The notes below the pieces were generated by a model. The model was given only the letters and a program-made list of their open reading frames with translations. It had not been told where the DNA came from and searched no databases. Source: Burkholderiales bacterium (lineage in GTDB: Bacteria; Pseudomonadota; Gammaproteobacteria; Burkholderiales; Burkholderiaceae_C). From it: a stretch of 64,000 bases of DNA. The stretch covers positions 1 to 64,000 of the forward strand of contig JAKFVA010000001.1 of the NCBI GenBank assembly GCA_021732385.1, written 5' to 3'. Positions 1 through 9,258 of this stretch are shown here, one piece after another (position 1 is the stretch's first letter; the number at the start of each line of letters is the position of its first letter). Both the position numbers and the translations under genes were made by a program.

Positions 1-74
1 CGTTGATGGCCATGGCGGCTTTTGCCGTTCTTGCGGATGTGCTGACCTTGACAGCTTGGACAGGTGGTGTTCAT
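1..74 (-). mobile_element. IS1-like transposase InsA, N-terminal part, cut by window edge
   Basis: On the minus strand an ATG at 74 opens a frame that runs off the left edge. It begins MNTTCPSCQGQHIRKNGKSR and continues HGHQ. The CPSC zinc-knuckle start followed by RNGKS/GHQ-like residues matches the N-terminus of InsA, the DNA-binding first ORF of IS1-family elements. Only 24 residues are visible, so integrity cannot be judged. The terminal inverted repeat was not identified, but repeat-element sequence begins by about 154, so the IS end should lie between 75 and that point. Confidence 0.6.
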
Positions 75-153
75 GCCGGCATCATGGCAGATAAAGGATT
101 CGAAATCAATACCTATTTAGCAATCCCTCAAAACCCATTGAAACGCCCTGCTG

Positions 154-197
154 GCGTGCGGGTGAAGCTATACTTTTTTACTATCTATTTCATAGTG
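154..197. repeat. Solo right end of the dispersed inverted-repeat element (copy F)
   Basis: The stretch starting GCGTGCGGGTGAAGCTATAC and continuing through a T run, ACTAT and ATTTCATAG matches the right terminus of the elements at 9465-9507, 24990-25036 and 42510-42558. The inner flank AAACCCATTG at 131-140 also resembles the inner flank of copy A. The left half is missing and IS1-like sequence lies on that side, so this copy was truncated or interrupted. Confidence 0.6.
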
Positions 198-379
198 ATT
201 AGCAGCTTTAGCAGCCACTCGCGACCAGTTACACCATGCTGTTCGAACGCATCCAAGGCTATGCCGAGCCATGAAATCCCGAAGCAGTTCGAGGAAGCTT
301 TAAAAGCTTAAGGCGGTGTCTACGGAACCGGCAGCAGCCCACAAGTTTCTTTAGTGATACGACCGACAAAAGCTACCTT

Positions 380-538
380 TGGGTGCGTCTTGCAAAAGAC
401 GCTGCTGGCCCGGGAGGCGGAGAGACCGCCCAGCTCAAAGCCGAAGTCTCGCGCCTGAAGGCCGATTTGAAGACGGCCAACAAGGAGCGTGACATCCTAA
501 AAAAGGCCGCAACGTACTTTGCCAAACTGTCCGGGTGA
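380..538 (+). pseudogene. IS3-family OrfA transposase remnant (C-terminal coiled coil)
   Basis: The frame ending with TGA at 536-538 reads AQLKAEVSRLKADLKTANKE and then RDILKKAATYFAKLSG. This is the leucine-zipper C-terminus of IS3-family OrfA (IS911/IS150-like helper ORF). The N-terminal HTH half is not recognisable upstream, and no OrfB (DDE integrase) follows: the expected OrfB frame stops after about a dozen codons. This is a decayed insertion-sequence scar. The start given is approximate. Confidence 0.6.
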
Positions 539-597
539 AGTCCATCCGTTTAATGGATACTCGCTGCTAGCACTGAAATGCCCAACCCATAATCGAG

Positions 598-1779
598 ATG
601 TCAAAGTCCGTTACCGCAAAAATTCAACCGACATTGCTGGTTTGGGCAAGGGAGACTGCTGGCTATTCGATTGACGCAGCCGCAAAAAAAATTCACGTCA
701 GTGCAGAAAAACTAGTGGCTTGTGAGTCTGGTGAACAGAGCCTGACATTCAAGCAACTTCAAGAGGCCGCCAACGTCTACAAGCGACCTTTGGCGTTGTT
801 CTTTCTGCCCGATGCCCCCGCGCTCGAAGCCAGAGTGCAAGACTTCCGACTCGATAGCGATGTGGCCGACCAGCCATTGTCCCCAGCGGTCAACATTGAA
901 ATCCGCCGCGCCAGGCAACATCGCGATGAAGCAATGGAGCTGGCCAGGGAACTTGAAAGCGACATCCCGTCGTTCTTAGTCACCGCGACCATGCAAGAAC
1001 GGCCTGATGCTGTGGCTCAGAGGCTGACCGAGCTGTTGAAGTTAGACGATCAAAAAGTCGCAAGCTGGAAAAATCAGGACGAAGCACTCAAAGGGCGTAA
1101 GGCCGCTGCCGAGGCAGTTGGCGTGTTGATTTTTGAGGCGAGCCGCATACCCACTGAGCAAATGCGGGGGGTAGCGCTGCCATTTGATCAACTCCCGGTT
1201 GTCATCCTGAACGGGGCCGACTCCGCCGCCGGTCGGAGTTTCACGCTGATGCACGAGTTGACGCACTTGCTTTTGCGCCAAGGCGGCGTTTGCGATTTGG
1301 CACCGACCGAAGACAGTTCCCCGAATGCACGCATCGAACAATTCTGCAACGCTGTGGCAGCAGCGGTACTGATGCCAACAAGCAAGGTACTGGCTCTGGT
1401 GCCTAATTCGGCGCCGGAAGCATGGACGATGGATCAGTTGGGCGCTCTCGCCAAACCATTTCGCGTGAGCCGCGAAGCATTGTTGGTCCGTCTTGTGAAT
1501 TTGGGACGCGCCACCCACCAACACTACCTCACTATGCGTCCACTATTCCGCGAGGAATATCTGGCATTCCGACAGTCCCAAAAGTCAGAATCCGATGGAG
1601 GGCCAAGTCCGGCAGTCATGGCTGTCCGCAATCTGGGAAAACCGTTTATCCATCTCGTCCTAGACGCGTATGCGAACGAGAGAATCGGACTGTCTACGGT
1701 TTCTGATTATCTTGGCGTGAAACTAAAGCATTTACCAAAAATTCGCGGCATGGTGCTGGGGAATGGCGTCGCGGCATGA
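598..1779 (+). CDS. XRE-type HTH / ImmA-IrrE metallopeptidase fusion protein
   Basis: This 393-residue protein has an N-terminal Cro/C1-like HTH at about residues 15-65 (AGYSIDAAAKKIHV, then ESGEQSLTF and RPLALFFLP). A C-terminal ImmA/IrrE zinc-peptidase domain carries HELTH at residues 219-223. In this family the two His residues bind zinc and the Glu is catalytic; characterised relatives cleave repressors. The stop overlaps the next start (ATGA at 1776-1779), so it is translationally coupled to a DUF4411 PIN-like protein. XRE-ImmA plus DUF4411 is a recurrent putative toxin-antitoxin pair, this gene being the expected antitoxin/regulator. A CATAAT at 588-593 lies only four bases before the ATG, so the transcript could be nearly leaderless. 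Confidence 0.85.
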   Translation: MSKSVTAKIQPTLLVWARETAGYSIDAAAKKIHVSAEKLVACESGEQSLTFKQLQEAANVYKRPLALFFLPDAPALEARVQDFRLDSDVADQPLSPAVNIEIRRARQHRDEAMELARELESDIPSFLVTATMQERPDAVAQRLTELLKLDDQKVASWKNQDEALKGRKAAAEAVGVLIFEASRIPTEQMRGVALPFDQLPVVILNGADSAAGRSFTLMHELTHLLLRQGGVCDLAPTEDSSPNARIEQFCNAVAAAVLMPTSKVLALVPNSAPEAWTMDQLGALAKPFRVSREALLVRLVNLGRATHQHYLTMRPLFREEYLAFRQSQKSESDGGPSPAVMAVRNLGKPFIHLVLDAYANERIGLSTVSDYLGVKLKHLPKIRGMVLGNGVAA

Positions 1780-2234
1780 CAAATTACTGCATCGATACGA
1801 GCACAATCATCGATGCAGGAGAGCGCTATTACCCTATCGACGTTTTTCCCGCATTTTGGGACAGGCTGGATGCATTGATTCAAGCGGGCAGACTCAGAGC
1901 CCCGCAGACGCTAATCGACGAACTAGAAGCCAAGGACGATGCGTGGCGGGAGTGGGTTTACTCACGCCGAGATGCAATGATCTGGCCAATTGATGACGCG
2001 ATTCAAACGGCGATGGCCCAAGTCATGCCAATCTATGCAGCAATGGTCACCAATTTAAACAGCATCAAAGGCGACCCATTTTTCATCGCGGCATCAATAG
2101 CCAAAAATGCCACGCTGATCACAAGTGAAAAGCCCATAAAAGGCAACATCAAAATCCCAAGGATTTGCGAACAACTGGGCGTCGCTTGGAGTCCATTGTT
2201 AACTGTTGTACGAACAGAAGGCTGGCGTTTCTAG
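1776..2234 (+). CDS. DUF4411 family PIN-like protein, putative toxin
   Basis: This 152-residue protein starts MTNYCIDTSTIIDAGERYYP. The early Asp in CIDTS, the acidic LIDELEAKDD stretch, DPFFIAASIAK near the middle and LITSEKP are the dispersed acidic and hydroxyl positions of a PIN-domain fold (metal-dependent RNase) in the DUF4411 family. It overlaps the XRE-ImmA gene by four bases. Family partners and length fit a two-gene toxin-antitoxin unit with this as toxin. RNase activity is inferred from fold only. Confidence 0.75.
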   Translation: MTNYCIDTSTIIDAGERYYPIDVFPAFWDRLDALIQAGRLRAPQTLIDELEAKDDAWREWVYSRRDAMIWPIDDAIQTAMAQVMPIYAAMVTNLNSIKGDPFFIAASIAKNATLITSEKPIKGNIKIPRICEQLGVAWSPLLTVVRTEGWRF

Positions 2235-2321
2235 CCCATGAGGATTTCAAGCAGTGTGTCCGCGGGGTCCTTACACACAAAAATTCGGACAGATTCTCTA
2301 GTAATCGTGTTCTCTCGTACT

Positions 2322-2492
2322 TCAGTACTTCGCTTTACCAACCCTCCACACTAACAGCAGCGTAACCATTACAGATGCTGTAAAAAAAGCTGCGCCAATG
2401 AAGCCTCCTGACTTAATCCAATCAATCATTCCAAGTGCTGCAAAAATAGCATCAACTGGCAACATAATTTTCCAAATTTCCTTTACTTTCAT
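2322..2492 (-). CDS. Small membrane protein (56 aa), unknown
   Basis: An ATG at 2492 is preceded by a good ribosome-binding site (CAGGAGATACGC). The 56-residue product begins MKVKEIWKIMLPVDAIFAAL and has two hydrophobic stretches (residues about 9-25 and 31-50) ending in a basic tail (WRVGKAKY), consistent with a two-helix inner-membrane protein. The local base composition is more AT-rich than the core genes, suggesting transfer. No family is recognised. It is convergent with the DUF4411 gene. Confidence 0.55.
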   Translation of the reverse strand: MKVKEIWKIMLPVDAIFAALGMIDWIKSGGFIGAAFFTASVMVTLLLVWRVGKAKY

Positions 2493-2530
2493 GCGTATCT
2501 CCTGAAAGAATCAAAACTATTAATTTTTAG

Positions 2531-2617
2531 TTCGGCGAAGATCAAGTCCCTGACGAGCAAGGCAACGTAAACCCGGTGGCGGTGCGCTTACCCCGGTTCG
2601 GCGCCCAGTTGATGTAG
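2531..2617 (+). other. Possible decayed coding fragment
   Basis: Within the gap 2493-2659 one frame, opening after a stop at 2528-2530 and ending TAG at 2615-2617, reads FGEDQVPDEQGNVNPVAVRL and then PRFGAQLM. The residue mix looks like the C-terminus of a real protein rather than random translation, but there is no start codon and I do not recognise it. It may be the tail of a gene destroyed by rearrangement in this patch. Confidence 0.2.
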
Positions 2618-2659
2618 GGTTGAAGCCGTCGCAGCCGGTAGCTGTCAGCGTGCCGCCCC

Positions 2660-2866
2660 TTACGAATTGTTTTTCCTGCCAAGTAGAGTATCCAAATCCG
2701 GCGAAAGAATAGCAATCCCAACTATGTGGAATATTCTCTCAAGCACAGATAAGCTTTCGTAAGAAGCCACAACATAAAAACACCAAGCGAGCCAAGCTAT
2801 GGTGAACGCAATAAAAAAGATACGCCATCGAAGATTTAAAGCGCTGCGCTTTCTCAACAGCCACAT
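2660..2866 (-). CDS. Small membrane protein (68 aa), unknown
   Basis: The ATG at 2866 has GGGAG about seven bases upstream. The 68-residue product begins MWLLRKRSALNLRWRIFFIA and has a strong hydrophobic helix (FFIAFTIAWLAWCFYVVAS) and a second moderate one (IFHIVGIAIL), with basic residues before the first helix, suggesting an inner-membrane protein with N-terminus inside. It starts only a few bases after the truncated sensor-like frame. No family is recognised. Confidence 0.45.
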   Translation of the reverse strand: MWLLRKRSALNLRWRIFFIAFTIAWLAWCFYVVASYESLSVLERIFHIVGIAILSPDLDTLLGRKNNS

Positions 2867-2869
2867 ACC

Positions 2870-3094
2870 CTACTCCCGGCGGCAGGTGGCCGTGGCCACC
2901 GCAGCCCAGGCCAGCAAGCCGGGCAGCCAACTGTGCTGGTAGAGCAAGGCAAACAAAAGCGGGATGCTGGTGCTGATAGCGGCCAGCGACAACCCGGCAT
3001 TGCTCATGGTCAGCCGGATCAGGCGGCTTTCAACCCATTCGGCCTCCAAAGCATCCGACAGCGGCATGGAGTCGGTGGTTTGCTTGGGCGGCAT
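2870..3094 (-). pseudogene. Truncated N-terminus of a membrane sensor-like protein
   Basis: The frame from ATG at 3094 encodes 74 residues: a cytoplasmic start (MPPKQTTDSMPLSDALEAEW), ESRLIRLTMSNAGLSL, then a hydrophobic helix IPLLFALLYQHSWLPGLLAW, ending abruptly in CRRE. The pattern of a short amphipathic start plus one or two membrane helices resembles the N-termini of multi-helix sensor kinases or diguanylate cyclases, but no signalling domain follows. Most likely it is a 3'-truncated gene whose remainder was lost in rearrangement. The resemblance is from memory, so the family is uncertain. Confidence 0.4.
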
Positions 3095-3177
3095 GGGGCA
3101 ATTGTCACCCCAAGTGGGGCAGTGGGCCAAGCAATTCAAGTTGCCCACGGTCGCTGCCGCACTGCAACAATCAGTCC

Positions 3178-3206
3178 TTGCATCGCATAACGCTACGCGA
3201 TACAAT
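3178..3206 (+). promoter_or_regulatory. higBA promoter with operator palindrome in the spacer
   Basis: A -35-like TTGCAT (3178-3183) and a -10-like TACAAT (3201-3206) are separated by exactly 17 bp. The spacer holds an imperfect inverted repeat CGCATA-ACGC-TACGCG (3184-3199). HigA-type antitoxins repress their own promoter by binding such palindromes. The expected transcription start is about 3212-3214, at the higB ATG itself, so the mRNA would be leaderless for the toxin. Confidence 0.55.
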
Positions 3207-3211
3207 CAAAC

Positions 3212-3493
3212 ATGATTAAGTCATTCAGCCACAAGGGTTTGCAGCTCTTTTTTGAAAAGGGGAGCAAGGCTGGCATTCAGACTGCCCACGCGCCCCGGTT
3301 AGCGGCCATGCTGGCGCGCTTGAATGTGGCCACAAACCCCCGCGGCATGAACCTACCCGGCTGGAGATTGCACCCGCTTAAAGGGCGTGATTTAAAAGGC
3401 CACTTTTCAGTTTGGGTAAGTGGCAACTGGCGAATGACGTTTAGGTTTGAAGGCACTGATGCTGTGCTGGTTGACTATCAGGATTACCACTAA
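3212..3493 (+). CDS. higB: HigB-like toxin, RelE/ParE superfamily
   Basis: This 93-residue basic protein begins MIKSFSHKGLQLFFEKGSKA. It has the HigB signature: an LARLNVAT-like segment, GWRLHPLKG, then SVWVSGNWRMTFRFEG and VDYQDYH at the C-terminus. The family are ribosome-dependent mRNA endonucleases. It is followed after 15 bp by higA, the toxin-first order typical of hig loci. No Shine-Dalgarno sequence is visible because the predicted transcript starts at or next to the ATG. By contrast higA has a clear GGAG, so the antitoxin should be translated better than the toxin. Confidence 0.9.
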   Translation: MIKSFSHKGLQLFFEKGSKAGIQTAHAPRLAAMLARLNVATNPRGMNLPGWRLHPLKGRDLKGHFSVWVSGNWRMTFRFEGTDAVLVDYQDYH

Positions 3494-3508
3494 ATTGGAG
3501 TATTCAAA

Positions 3509-3820
3509 ATGGCACGAATGTTTAACCCCCCACACCCCGGCTTAACGCTGCGCGATGATGTGTTGCCCGCCCTGGGGCTGCAAGTCACGCAAGCCGCAGA
3601 GCAGCTGGGCGTGTCGCGTGTGGCCTTTTCGCGTGTGCTCAATGGCCGCGCTGCCATTTCGCCTGAAATGGCCTTGCGTATTGAAGCCTGGCTGGGCGTT
3701 GACCGTGGCGGCGAAGCGCGCCTATGGCTGGCAGAGCAAAGCGCTTATGACGTGTGGCAGGCACAACAGCGATTTAAGGCTGCGCCTATGCGTGTGCAGC
3801 CTGCGCCGGTGGCCTCTTAG
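3509..3820 (+). CDS. higA: HigA-like antitoxin, XRE HTH protein
   Basis: This 103-residue protein has the HigA addiction-module pattern: N-terminal HPGLTLRDDVLPALGLQV, the HTH TQAAEQLGVSRVAFSRVLNG (about residues 27-46), then ISPEMALRIEAWLG and a C-terminal WLAEQSAYDVWQAQ. It neutralises HigB and represses the operon. Its ATG has GGAG ten bases upstream (TTGGAGTATTCAAA). The gene lies between higB and the tRNA-Ser gene, with no terminator-like hairpin seen after it. Confidence 0.92.
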   Translation: MARMFNPPHPGLTLRDDVLPALGLQVTQAAEQLGVSRVAFSRVLNGRAAISPEMALRIEAWLGVDRGGEARLWLAEQSAYDVWQAQQRFKAAPMRVQPAPVAS

Positions 3821-3889
3821 CTAGTCATTAGCGTTATTCGTGCTCGATTTATGCCAACTACCTGACTGACCCAGACTTGTACGTGTAAG

Positions 3890-3977
<88 letters not shown>

Positions 3978-4051
3978 TGGTTGCTGGCGCGAAGGCGGAT
4001 TCTAGCAGCGGTGCGCCCTGTTACTGGGCCTTGGCGCAGGATGTAATCAAC

Positions 4052-4852
4052 TCACAGCAAGTAACGCGCAATCAGGGCCAGCGCAACCGAAGCCGTGAGC
4101 GCGGCAAAACCCATTTGTATTTGCGGCCCAGCCAATTGGGCGGCAATCAGGCGACCCGCCAGCATGCCCCCGAGCGTTCCCAAGGTAAAGGGCAGCGCAA
4201 GCACCCAGTTCATGGAACTGGCCAGCGGGTTAAGCGCCACACCCGTCAACGCCACCAGCGTAATCACTGCCAGTGAGGTAGCGACGACTGACTGCATCGT
4301 TAAATCGGTGTAGCGCTGCAAGGCTGGAACCAGGGCAAAGCCGCCCCCCACGCCCAACAAGCCCGACATCAAACCCGCCACGGCACCTGACAAAGCCAGG
4401 GCGCGGGCACAACGCGTGGTCCAGATAAAGCGGCCGTTGGCGGCATCGCGAATACATGGCAGCAGCCGCGCATCGCGCACTGGCGGGCCCACTGGCCCAC
4501 CCAACGCCTGGCGCAGCGTCCGGTAGGCAACTAAGAGCATCAAAACAGCAAAGAAAATACCCAGCCAGCGGTTACCCAACTGCATTGCCAGCCAGACCCC
4601 AAGTGGCGTGAAGAGCATACCGGCCGCCGCCATGAACAGGGCCGCCCGGTAACGCACGGTACCCGCTTTCAATCCCAGCAAGGCACCCAGTGCGGCGGCT
4701 GTGCCCACGGCCAACAAGCCCACTGGTCCTGCCTCCACCACGCCCAAGCCCAGACCAAAAACCAACAGGGGTACCGCCAGAATGCCGCCACCGGCACCGG
4801 TGAGCGCCATGATGAGGCCAACGATCAAGCCCAGTGCAGCAGCGGTAAACAT
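4052..4852 (-). CDS. TauE/SafE family sulfite/anion exporter
   Basis: This 266-residue integral membrane protein has about eight hydrophobic helices. It begins MFTAAALGLIVGLIMALTGA, and the Gly-rich GAGGGILAVPLLV near the N-terminus and its repeat GLLGVGGGFALVPAL in the second half are the duplicated TauE/SafE signature. Members export sulfite, sulfoacetate or related organosulfonates, but the substrate here cannot be read from sequence. It is last in the minus-strand run fkpB-ispH-serS-tauE (39 bp after serS) and precedes tRNA-Ser. Confidence 0.85.
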   Translation of the reverse strand: MFTAAALGLIVGLIMALTGAGGGILAVPLLVFGLGLGVVEAGPVGLLAVGTAAALGALLGLKAGTVRYRAALFMAAAGMLFTPLGVWLAMQLGNRWLGIFFAVLMLLVAYRTLRQALGGPVGPPVRDARLLPCIRDAANGRFIWTTRCARALALSGAVAGLMSGLLGVGGGFALVPALQRYTDLTMQSVVATSLAVITLVALTGVALNPLASSMNWVLALPFTLGTLGGMLAGRLIAAQLAGPQIQMGFAALTASVALALIARYLL

Positions 4853-4891
4853 TAGCGTGGCCTTGCTTTGAACCGCCAGGCCTGGCGCACA

Positions 4892-6229
<1,338 letters not shown>

Positions 6230-7291
6230 TTATTTGTTCTGGTGAAAGCCCGCGTGCAGGTCAACCGGGATTTCGGCTACCGGCTCAGGCGCTTGGCCAA
6301 GGGGTGTCATGTTGGCTTGCGCGGGCTGAAGCTTCAAGCCCATGGGCAGCGGAAACTTGATGGTCTCCACAATGCCGTCCATCTTGCGCACGGCCACCAC
6401 ACCCATTGCCTTGATGCGCTGCATCACCTCTTGCACCAACACCTCAGGCGCAGAGGCACCAGCCGTCAGGCCGACGCTTTGCACGCCGTCAAACCAGTGC
6501 GGCTGCAACTCGGCGGCGCTGTCGACCATGTAGCTGCTGGTGCCGCGCTTTTGCGCCACTTCGCGCAGACGGTTGCTGTTGGAGCTGGTGGGGCTGCCCA
6601 CCACAATCAGCAAATCCACCTGGCTGCTGAGGATTTTTACCGCGTCCTGGCGATTTTGCGTGGCATAGCAAATGTCTTGCTGCTTGGGCTCGCGGATACC
6701 GGGAAAGCGCGCCTTGATGGCGGTTGAAATTTCAAGCGCATCGTCCATGCTGAGCGTGGTCTGCGTCACCACGGCCAGTTTTTCGGTTTGGCGCGGTGCC
6801 ACACGCGCCACGTCGTCCACCTCTTCTACCAGATGGATGATGCCCACATCCAGCTGGCCCATGGTGCCCTCGACCTCGGGGTGGCCCTTGTGGCCAATCA
6901 TGATGAACTCAAAGCCCTCTTTGGCCAGTTTGGCAATCTCCACATGCACCTTGGTCACCAGCGGGCAGGTAGCGTCAAAAATCTGGAAGCCCCGCGCAAT
7001 AGCCTCGTGCTCGATGGCTTTGCTCACGCCATGGGCGCTGAAAACCAGCGTGGCACCAGGGGGCACATCGCTCAGTTCTTCAATGAAGATGGCACCTTTT
7101 TGCTTGAGCTCCTCAACCACAAAGGTGTTGTGCACGATCTCGTGGCGCACATAAATTGGCGCGCCAAATTTCAGCAACGCGCGCTCGACAATTTCAATCG
7201 CACGGTCAACTCCGGCACAAAAGCCGCGCGGCTCGGCCAGCACAATTTCGTGTAGCACGCTGTGGGGTATCACCTGGCTTTGCATGGTCAT
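6230..7291 (-). CDS. ispH: 4-hydroxy-3-methylbut-2-enyl diphosphate reductase
   Basis: IspH (LytB) catalyses the last step of the MEP isoprenoid pathway, reducing HMBPP to IPP and DMAPP with a [4Fe-4S] cluster. The 353-residue protein keeps the three cluster cysteines at about C25 (PRGFCAGVDRA), C109 (FDATCPLVTKVH) and C208 (DICYATQNRQ), plus AHGVS and the SSNSNRLREVA segment. The ATG overlaps the fkpB stop by four bases (ATGA), indicating co-translation. The fkpB-ispH pairing is conserved in many proteobacteria. Confidence 0.97.
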   Translation of the reverse strand: MTMQSQVIPHSVLHEIVLAEPRGFCAGVDRAIEIVERALLKFGAPIYVRHEIVHNTFVVEELKQKGAIFIEELSDVPPGATLVFSAHGVSKAIEHEAIARGFQIFDATCPLVTKVHVEIAKLAKEGFEFIMIGHKGHPEVEGTMGQLDVGIIHLVEEVDDVARVAPRQTEKLAVVTQTTLSMDDALEISTAIKARFPGIREPKQQDICYATQNRQDAVKILSSQVDLLIVVGSPTSSNSNRLREVAQKRGTSSYMVDSAAELQPHWFDGVQSVGLTAGASAPEVLVQEVMQRIKAMGVVAVRKMDGIVETIKFPLPMGLKLQPAQANMTPLGQAPEPVAEIPVDLHAGFHQNK

Positions 7292-7788
7292 AGCACGCCA
7301 ATCACATGCGCTTCAAAGCGCACCGGCTGGCCTGCCAGCGGGTGGTTGAAGTCAAACAAAATCGATTCTTTGCCCGCATCGCCCTGGGTCTGCACCACCG
7401 CCCCGGCATACGATTGCGGCCCGCCGGGCACGGGAAAGTGCACCACATCGCCCACCTGGTAGCTGTCTTGCGGGTCGCCAAACTGGGCCAGCAGGCTACG
7501 CGCCACCCACTGCACCATGTCGTTATTGCGCGCACCAAAGGCTGAGCCAGCGGGCAAATCCACCGCCAGTTGCGCGCCTTCGGCCAAGCCCAGCAGGTGT
7601 TGCTCCAGCGCGGCAGACAATGCGCCACTGCCCAGCGTGAGGGTGGCGGGCTGGCCGCTAAAAGTGTTGATGATGTCGCCCGCCGGGCCGCTCAGGCGGT
7701 AGTGCAGCGTCAAAAAAGAGTGCGCTTGTACACGTGGCGCGGCGGGGGCAAAACCGGCGCTTGAATCGGGCGAGGGGGCAAGCATCAT
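7288..7788 (-). CDS. fkpB: FKBP-type peptidyl-prolyl isomerase, FkpB/SlpA type
   Basis: This 166-residue cytoplasmic FKBP is of the SlpA group. [10 protein letters not shown] opens the FKBP domain, followed by [20 protein letters not shown] and an inserted flap (IF-domain-like), ending in [20 protein letters not shown], a characteristic SlyD/SlpA motif. There is no His-rich metal-binding tail, unlike SlyD. It is the first gene of the run ending at tauE and is divergent from radC, leaving only about 67 bp for both promoters. Confidence 0.9.
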   Translation of the reverse strand: MMLAPSPDSSAGFAPAAPRVQAHSFLTLHYRLSGPAGDIINTFSGQPATLTLGSGALSAALEQHLLGLAEGAQLAVDLPAGSAFGARNNDMVQWVARSLLAQFGDPQDSYQVGDVVHFPVPGGPQSYAGAVVQTQGDAGKESILFDFNHPLAGQPVRFEAHVIGVL

Positions 7789-7855
7789 GGAGGGGCACTA
7801 TAAACTGACTGCTATTGTAAATAACCCGCTTACAACCCAACCCACCCCCAGCCTG

Positions 7856-8533
7856 ATGGCCTTTAAAGACCTCCCCCCAGACGCCCGCCCGCGCGAGAAG
7901 CTGCTGGCCCGCGGCCCGCAAGCGCTGGCCGACGCCGAGCTGCTGGCGTTGCTTTTGCGCACCGGCCTGGCTGGCAAGGGCGTGCTGCAACTGGCGCAGG
8001 AGCTGCTTGATACTTTTGGCGGCATCGCCGGTTTGCTGAACACCAGCGCCGACGATTTAAAACGCGTCAAGGGCCTGGGCGGCCCGGCCAAGCGTGCCGA
8101 ACTGCTGGCGGTGCTCGAGCTAGCGCGCCGCGCGTTGGCGCAGCAATTGCAGGCGCGCACCGTGTTTGCCAGCCCGCAGGCCCTGAAAGATTATTTGCAA
8201 TTGCACCTGGCGCCACGCGGTCACGAGGTGTTTGCCGTGCTGTTTTTGGACCCGCAAAACCGCCTGATTGCGCTGGAGGAGCTGTTTCGCGGCACGCTGA
8301 CGCAGACCAGCGTATATCCGCGCGAGGTGGTGCTGCGCGCCCTGCACCACCAGGCCGCTGCCGTGGTGCTGGCGCACAACCACCCCAGCGGCAGCGTGCA
8401 GCCCAGCCGCGCCGACGAAGCGCTGACGCAAACCCTCAAGGCCACGCTGGCGCTGGTGGATGTGCGCGTGCTCGACCATGTGATTGTGGCCCCCGGTGCG
8501 GCGCTTTCGATGGCCGAGCGCGGCCTGGTATGA
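7856..8533 (+). CDS. radC: RadC family JAB/MPN-domain protein
   Basis: RadC proteins have an N-terminal helix-hairpin-helix region ([18 protein letters not shown]) and a C-terminal JAB/MPN metalloprotease-like domain. [14 protein letters not shown] supplies the HxH plus Asp zinc motif. The historical DNA-repair role is doubtful. The start chosen gives [17 protein letters not shown] and 225 residues, the usual family length. An upstream in-frame ATG at 7787 would add 23 residues and overlap the fkpB start codon, so it is less likely. Neither start has a strong ribosome-binding site. Confidence 0.93.
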   Translation: MAFKDLPPDARPREKLLARGPQALADAELLALLLRTGLAGKGVLQLAQELLDTFGGIAGLLNTSADDLKRVKGLGGPAKRAELLAVLELARRALAQQLQARTVFASPQALKDYLQLHLAPRGHEVFAVLFLDPQNRLIALEELFRGTLTQTSVYPREVVLRALHHQAAAVVLAHNHPSGSVQPSRADEALTQTLKATLALVDVRVLDHVIVAPGAALSMAERGLV

Positions 8534-8579
8534 CGGCACTGCTTGCGCTACAGAACCCCGCATCACACAAGCCTGCGCC

Positions 8580-9248
8580 ATGAAAGCCCGCTCCCTGCAA
8601 GACCTCAAGGCCATGGCCAAGCGCCTGCAGGCCCAGCAAGCCGAGGCGGCTGCCAAGGCCCAAGCCGCTCTGGCGGCGCAGCGCAAGCGCCAAGCCGAGC
8701 AGCAGTTGTTCAGCCGCAGCGTGGGCCGGGTTGCACCGCTTAAAGTTACCCCGCCCGTATCGCTGGCACCGCCACCGCCCGCGCCGATTGCGCACCAGCA
8801 CCTGGCCGACGAACAAGCCGCGCTGCACGAGGCGCTCTCTGACGCCTTTGATGCCAGCACGCTGCTCGATACCGACGACGGTTTGAGTTTTCGCCGCCCC
8901 GGTATTGGCCGCGACGTGACGCACAAGCTGCGCAAGGGCGACTGGGCGATCCAGCGCCAGTTGGACTTGCACAGCCTGCGCACCGACGAAGCGCGTGAGC
9001 TGCTGGCCGAATTCATTCGCAACGCGCAACGCGACGGCGTGCGCTGCGTGCGCGTGGTGCACGGCAAAGGTCTGGGCTCGCCGGGCAAAACCCCGGTGCT
9101 CAAGGCCAAGGTGCACAGCTGGTTGATCCAGAAAAAGCAGGTGCTGGCGTTTGTGCAGGCCAAACCGGCCGAGGGCGGAGCCGGCGCTTTGCTGGTGCTG
9201 CTGCAGCCGCGCCTGCGCGTGCAACGGGGCTCAGCCGGGGTGGTGTAA
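8580..9248 (+). CDS. Smr domain protein (MutS2 C-terminal-like)
   Basis: This 222-residue protein has an Ala/Gln/Lys-rich coiled-coil N-terminus (MKARSLQDLKAMAKRLQAQQ), a Pro-rich linker near residue 60-70 and a C-terminal Smr domain with LDLHSLRTDEARELL and VVHGKGLGSPG. Small Smr proteins are nicking endonucleases or RNA-processing enzymes; which applies here is unknown. The start at 8580 is chosen because the longer frame would begin inside radC without homology. It is followed by a terminator-like hairpin in the repeat element at 9413-9431. Confidence 0.9.
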   Translation: MKARSLQDLKAMAKRLQAQQAEAAAKAQAALAAQRKRQAEQQLFSRSVGRVAPLKVTPPVSLAPPPPAPIAHQHLADEQAALHEALSDAFDASTLLDTDDGLSFRRPGIGRDVTHKLRKGDWAIQRQLDLHSLRTDEARELLAEFIRNAQRDGVRCVRVVHGKGLGSPGKTPVLKAKVHSWLIQKKQVLAFVQAKPAEGGAGALLVLLQPRLRVQRGSAGVV

Positions 9249-9258
9249 TCTGTTTTTT

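Noticed and set aside
3-311. Plus-strand open frame of 102 codons
   Set aside because: It is antisense to the IS1-like InsA start and runs through the repeat terminus; codon pattern shows no protein signature.
416-427. Nine bases shared with the tRNA-Ser 3' end (GGCGGAGAG), possible attL
   Set aside because: The match is short and lies within the IS3 OrfA coding remnant, so it is likely chance.
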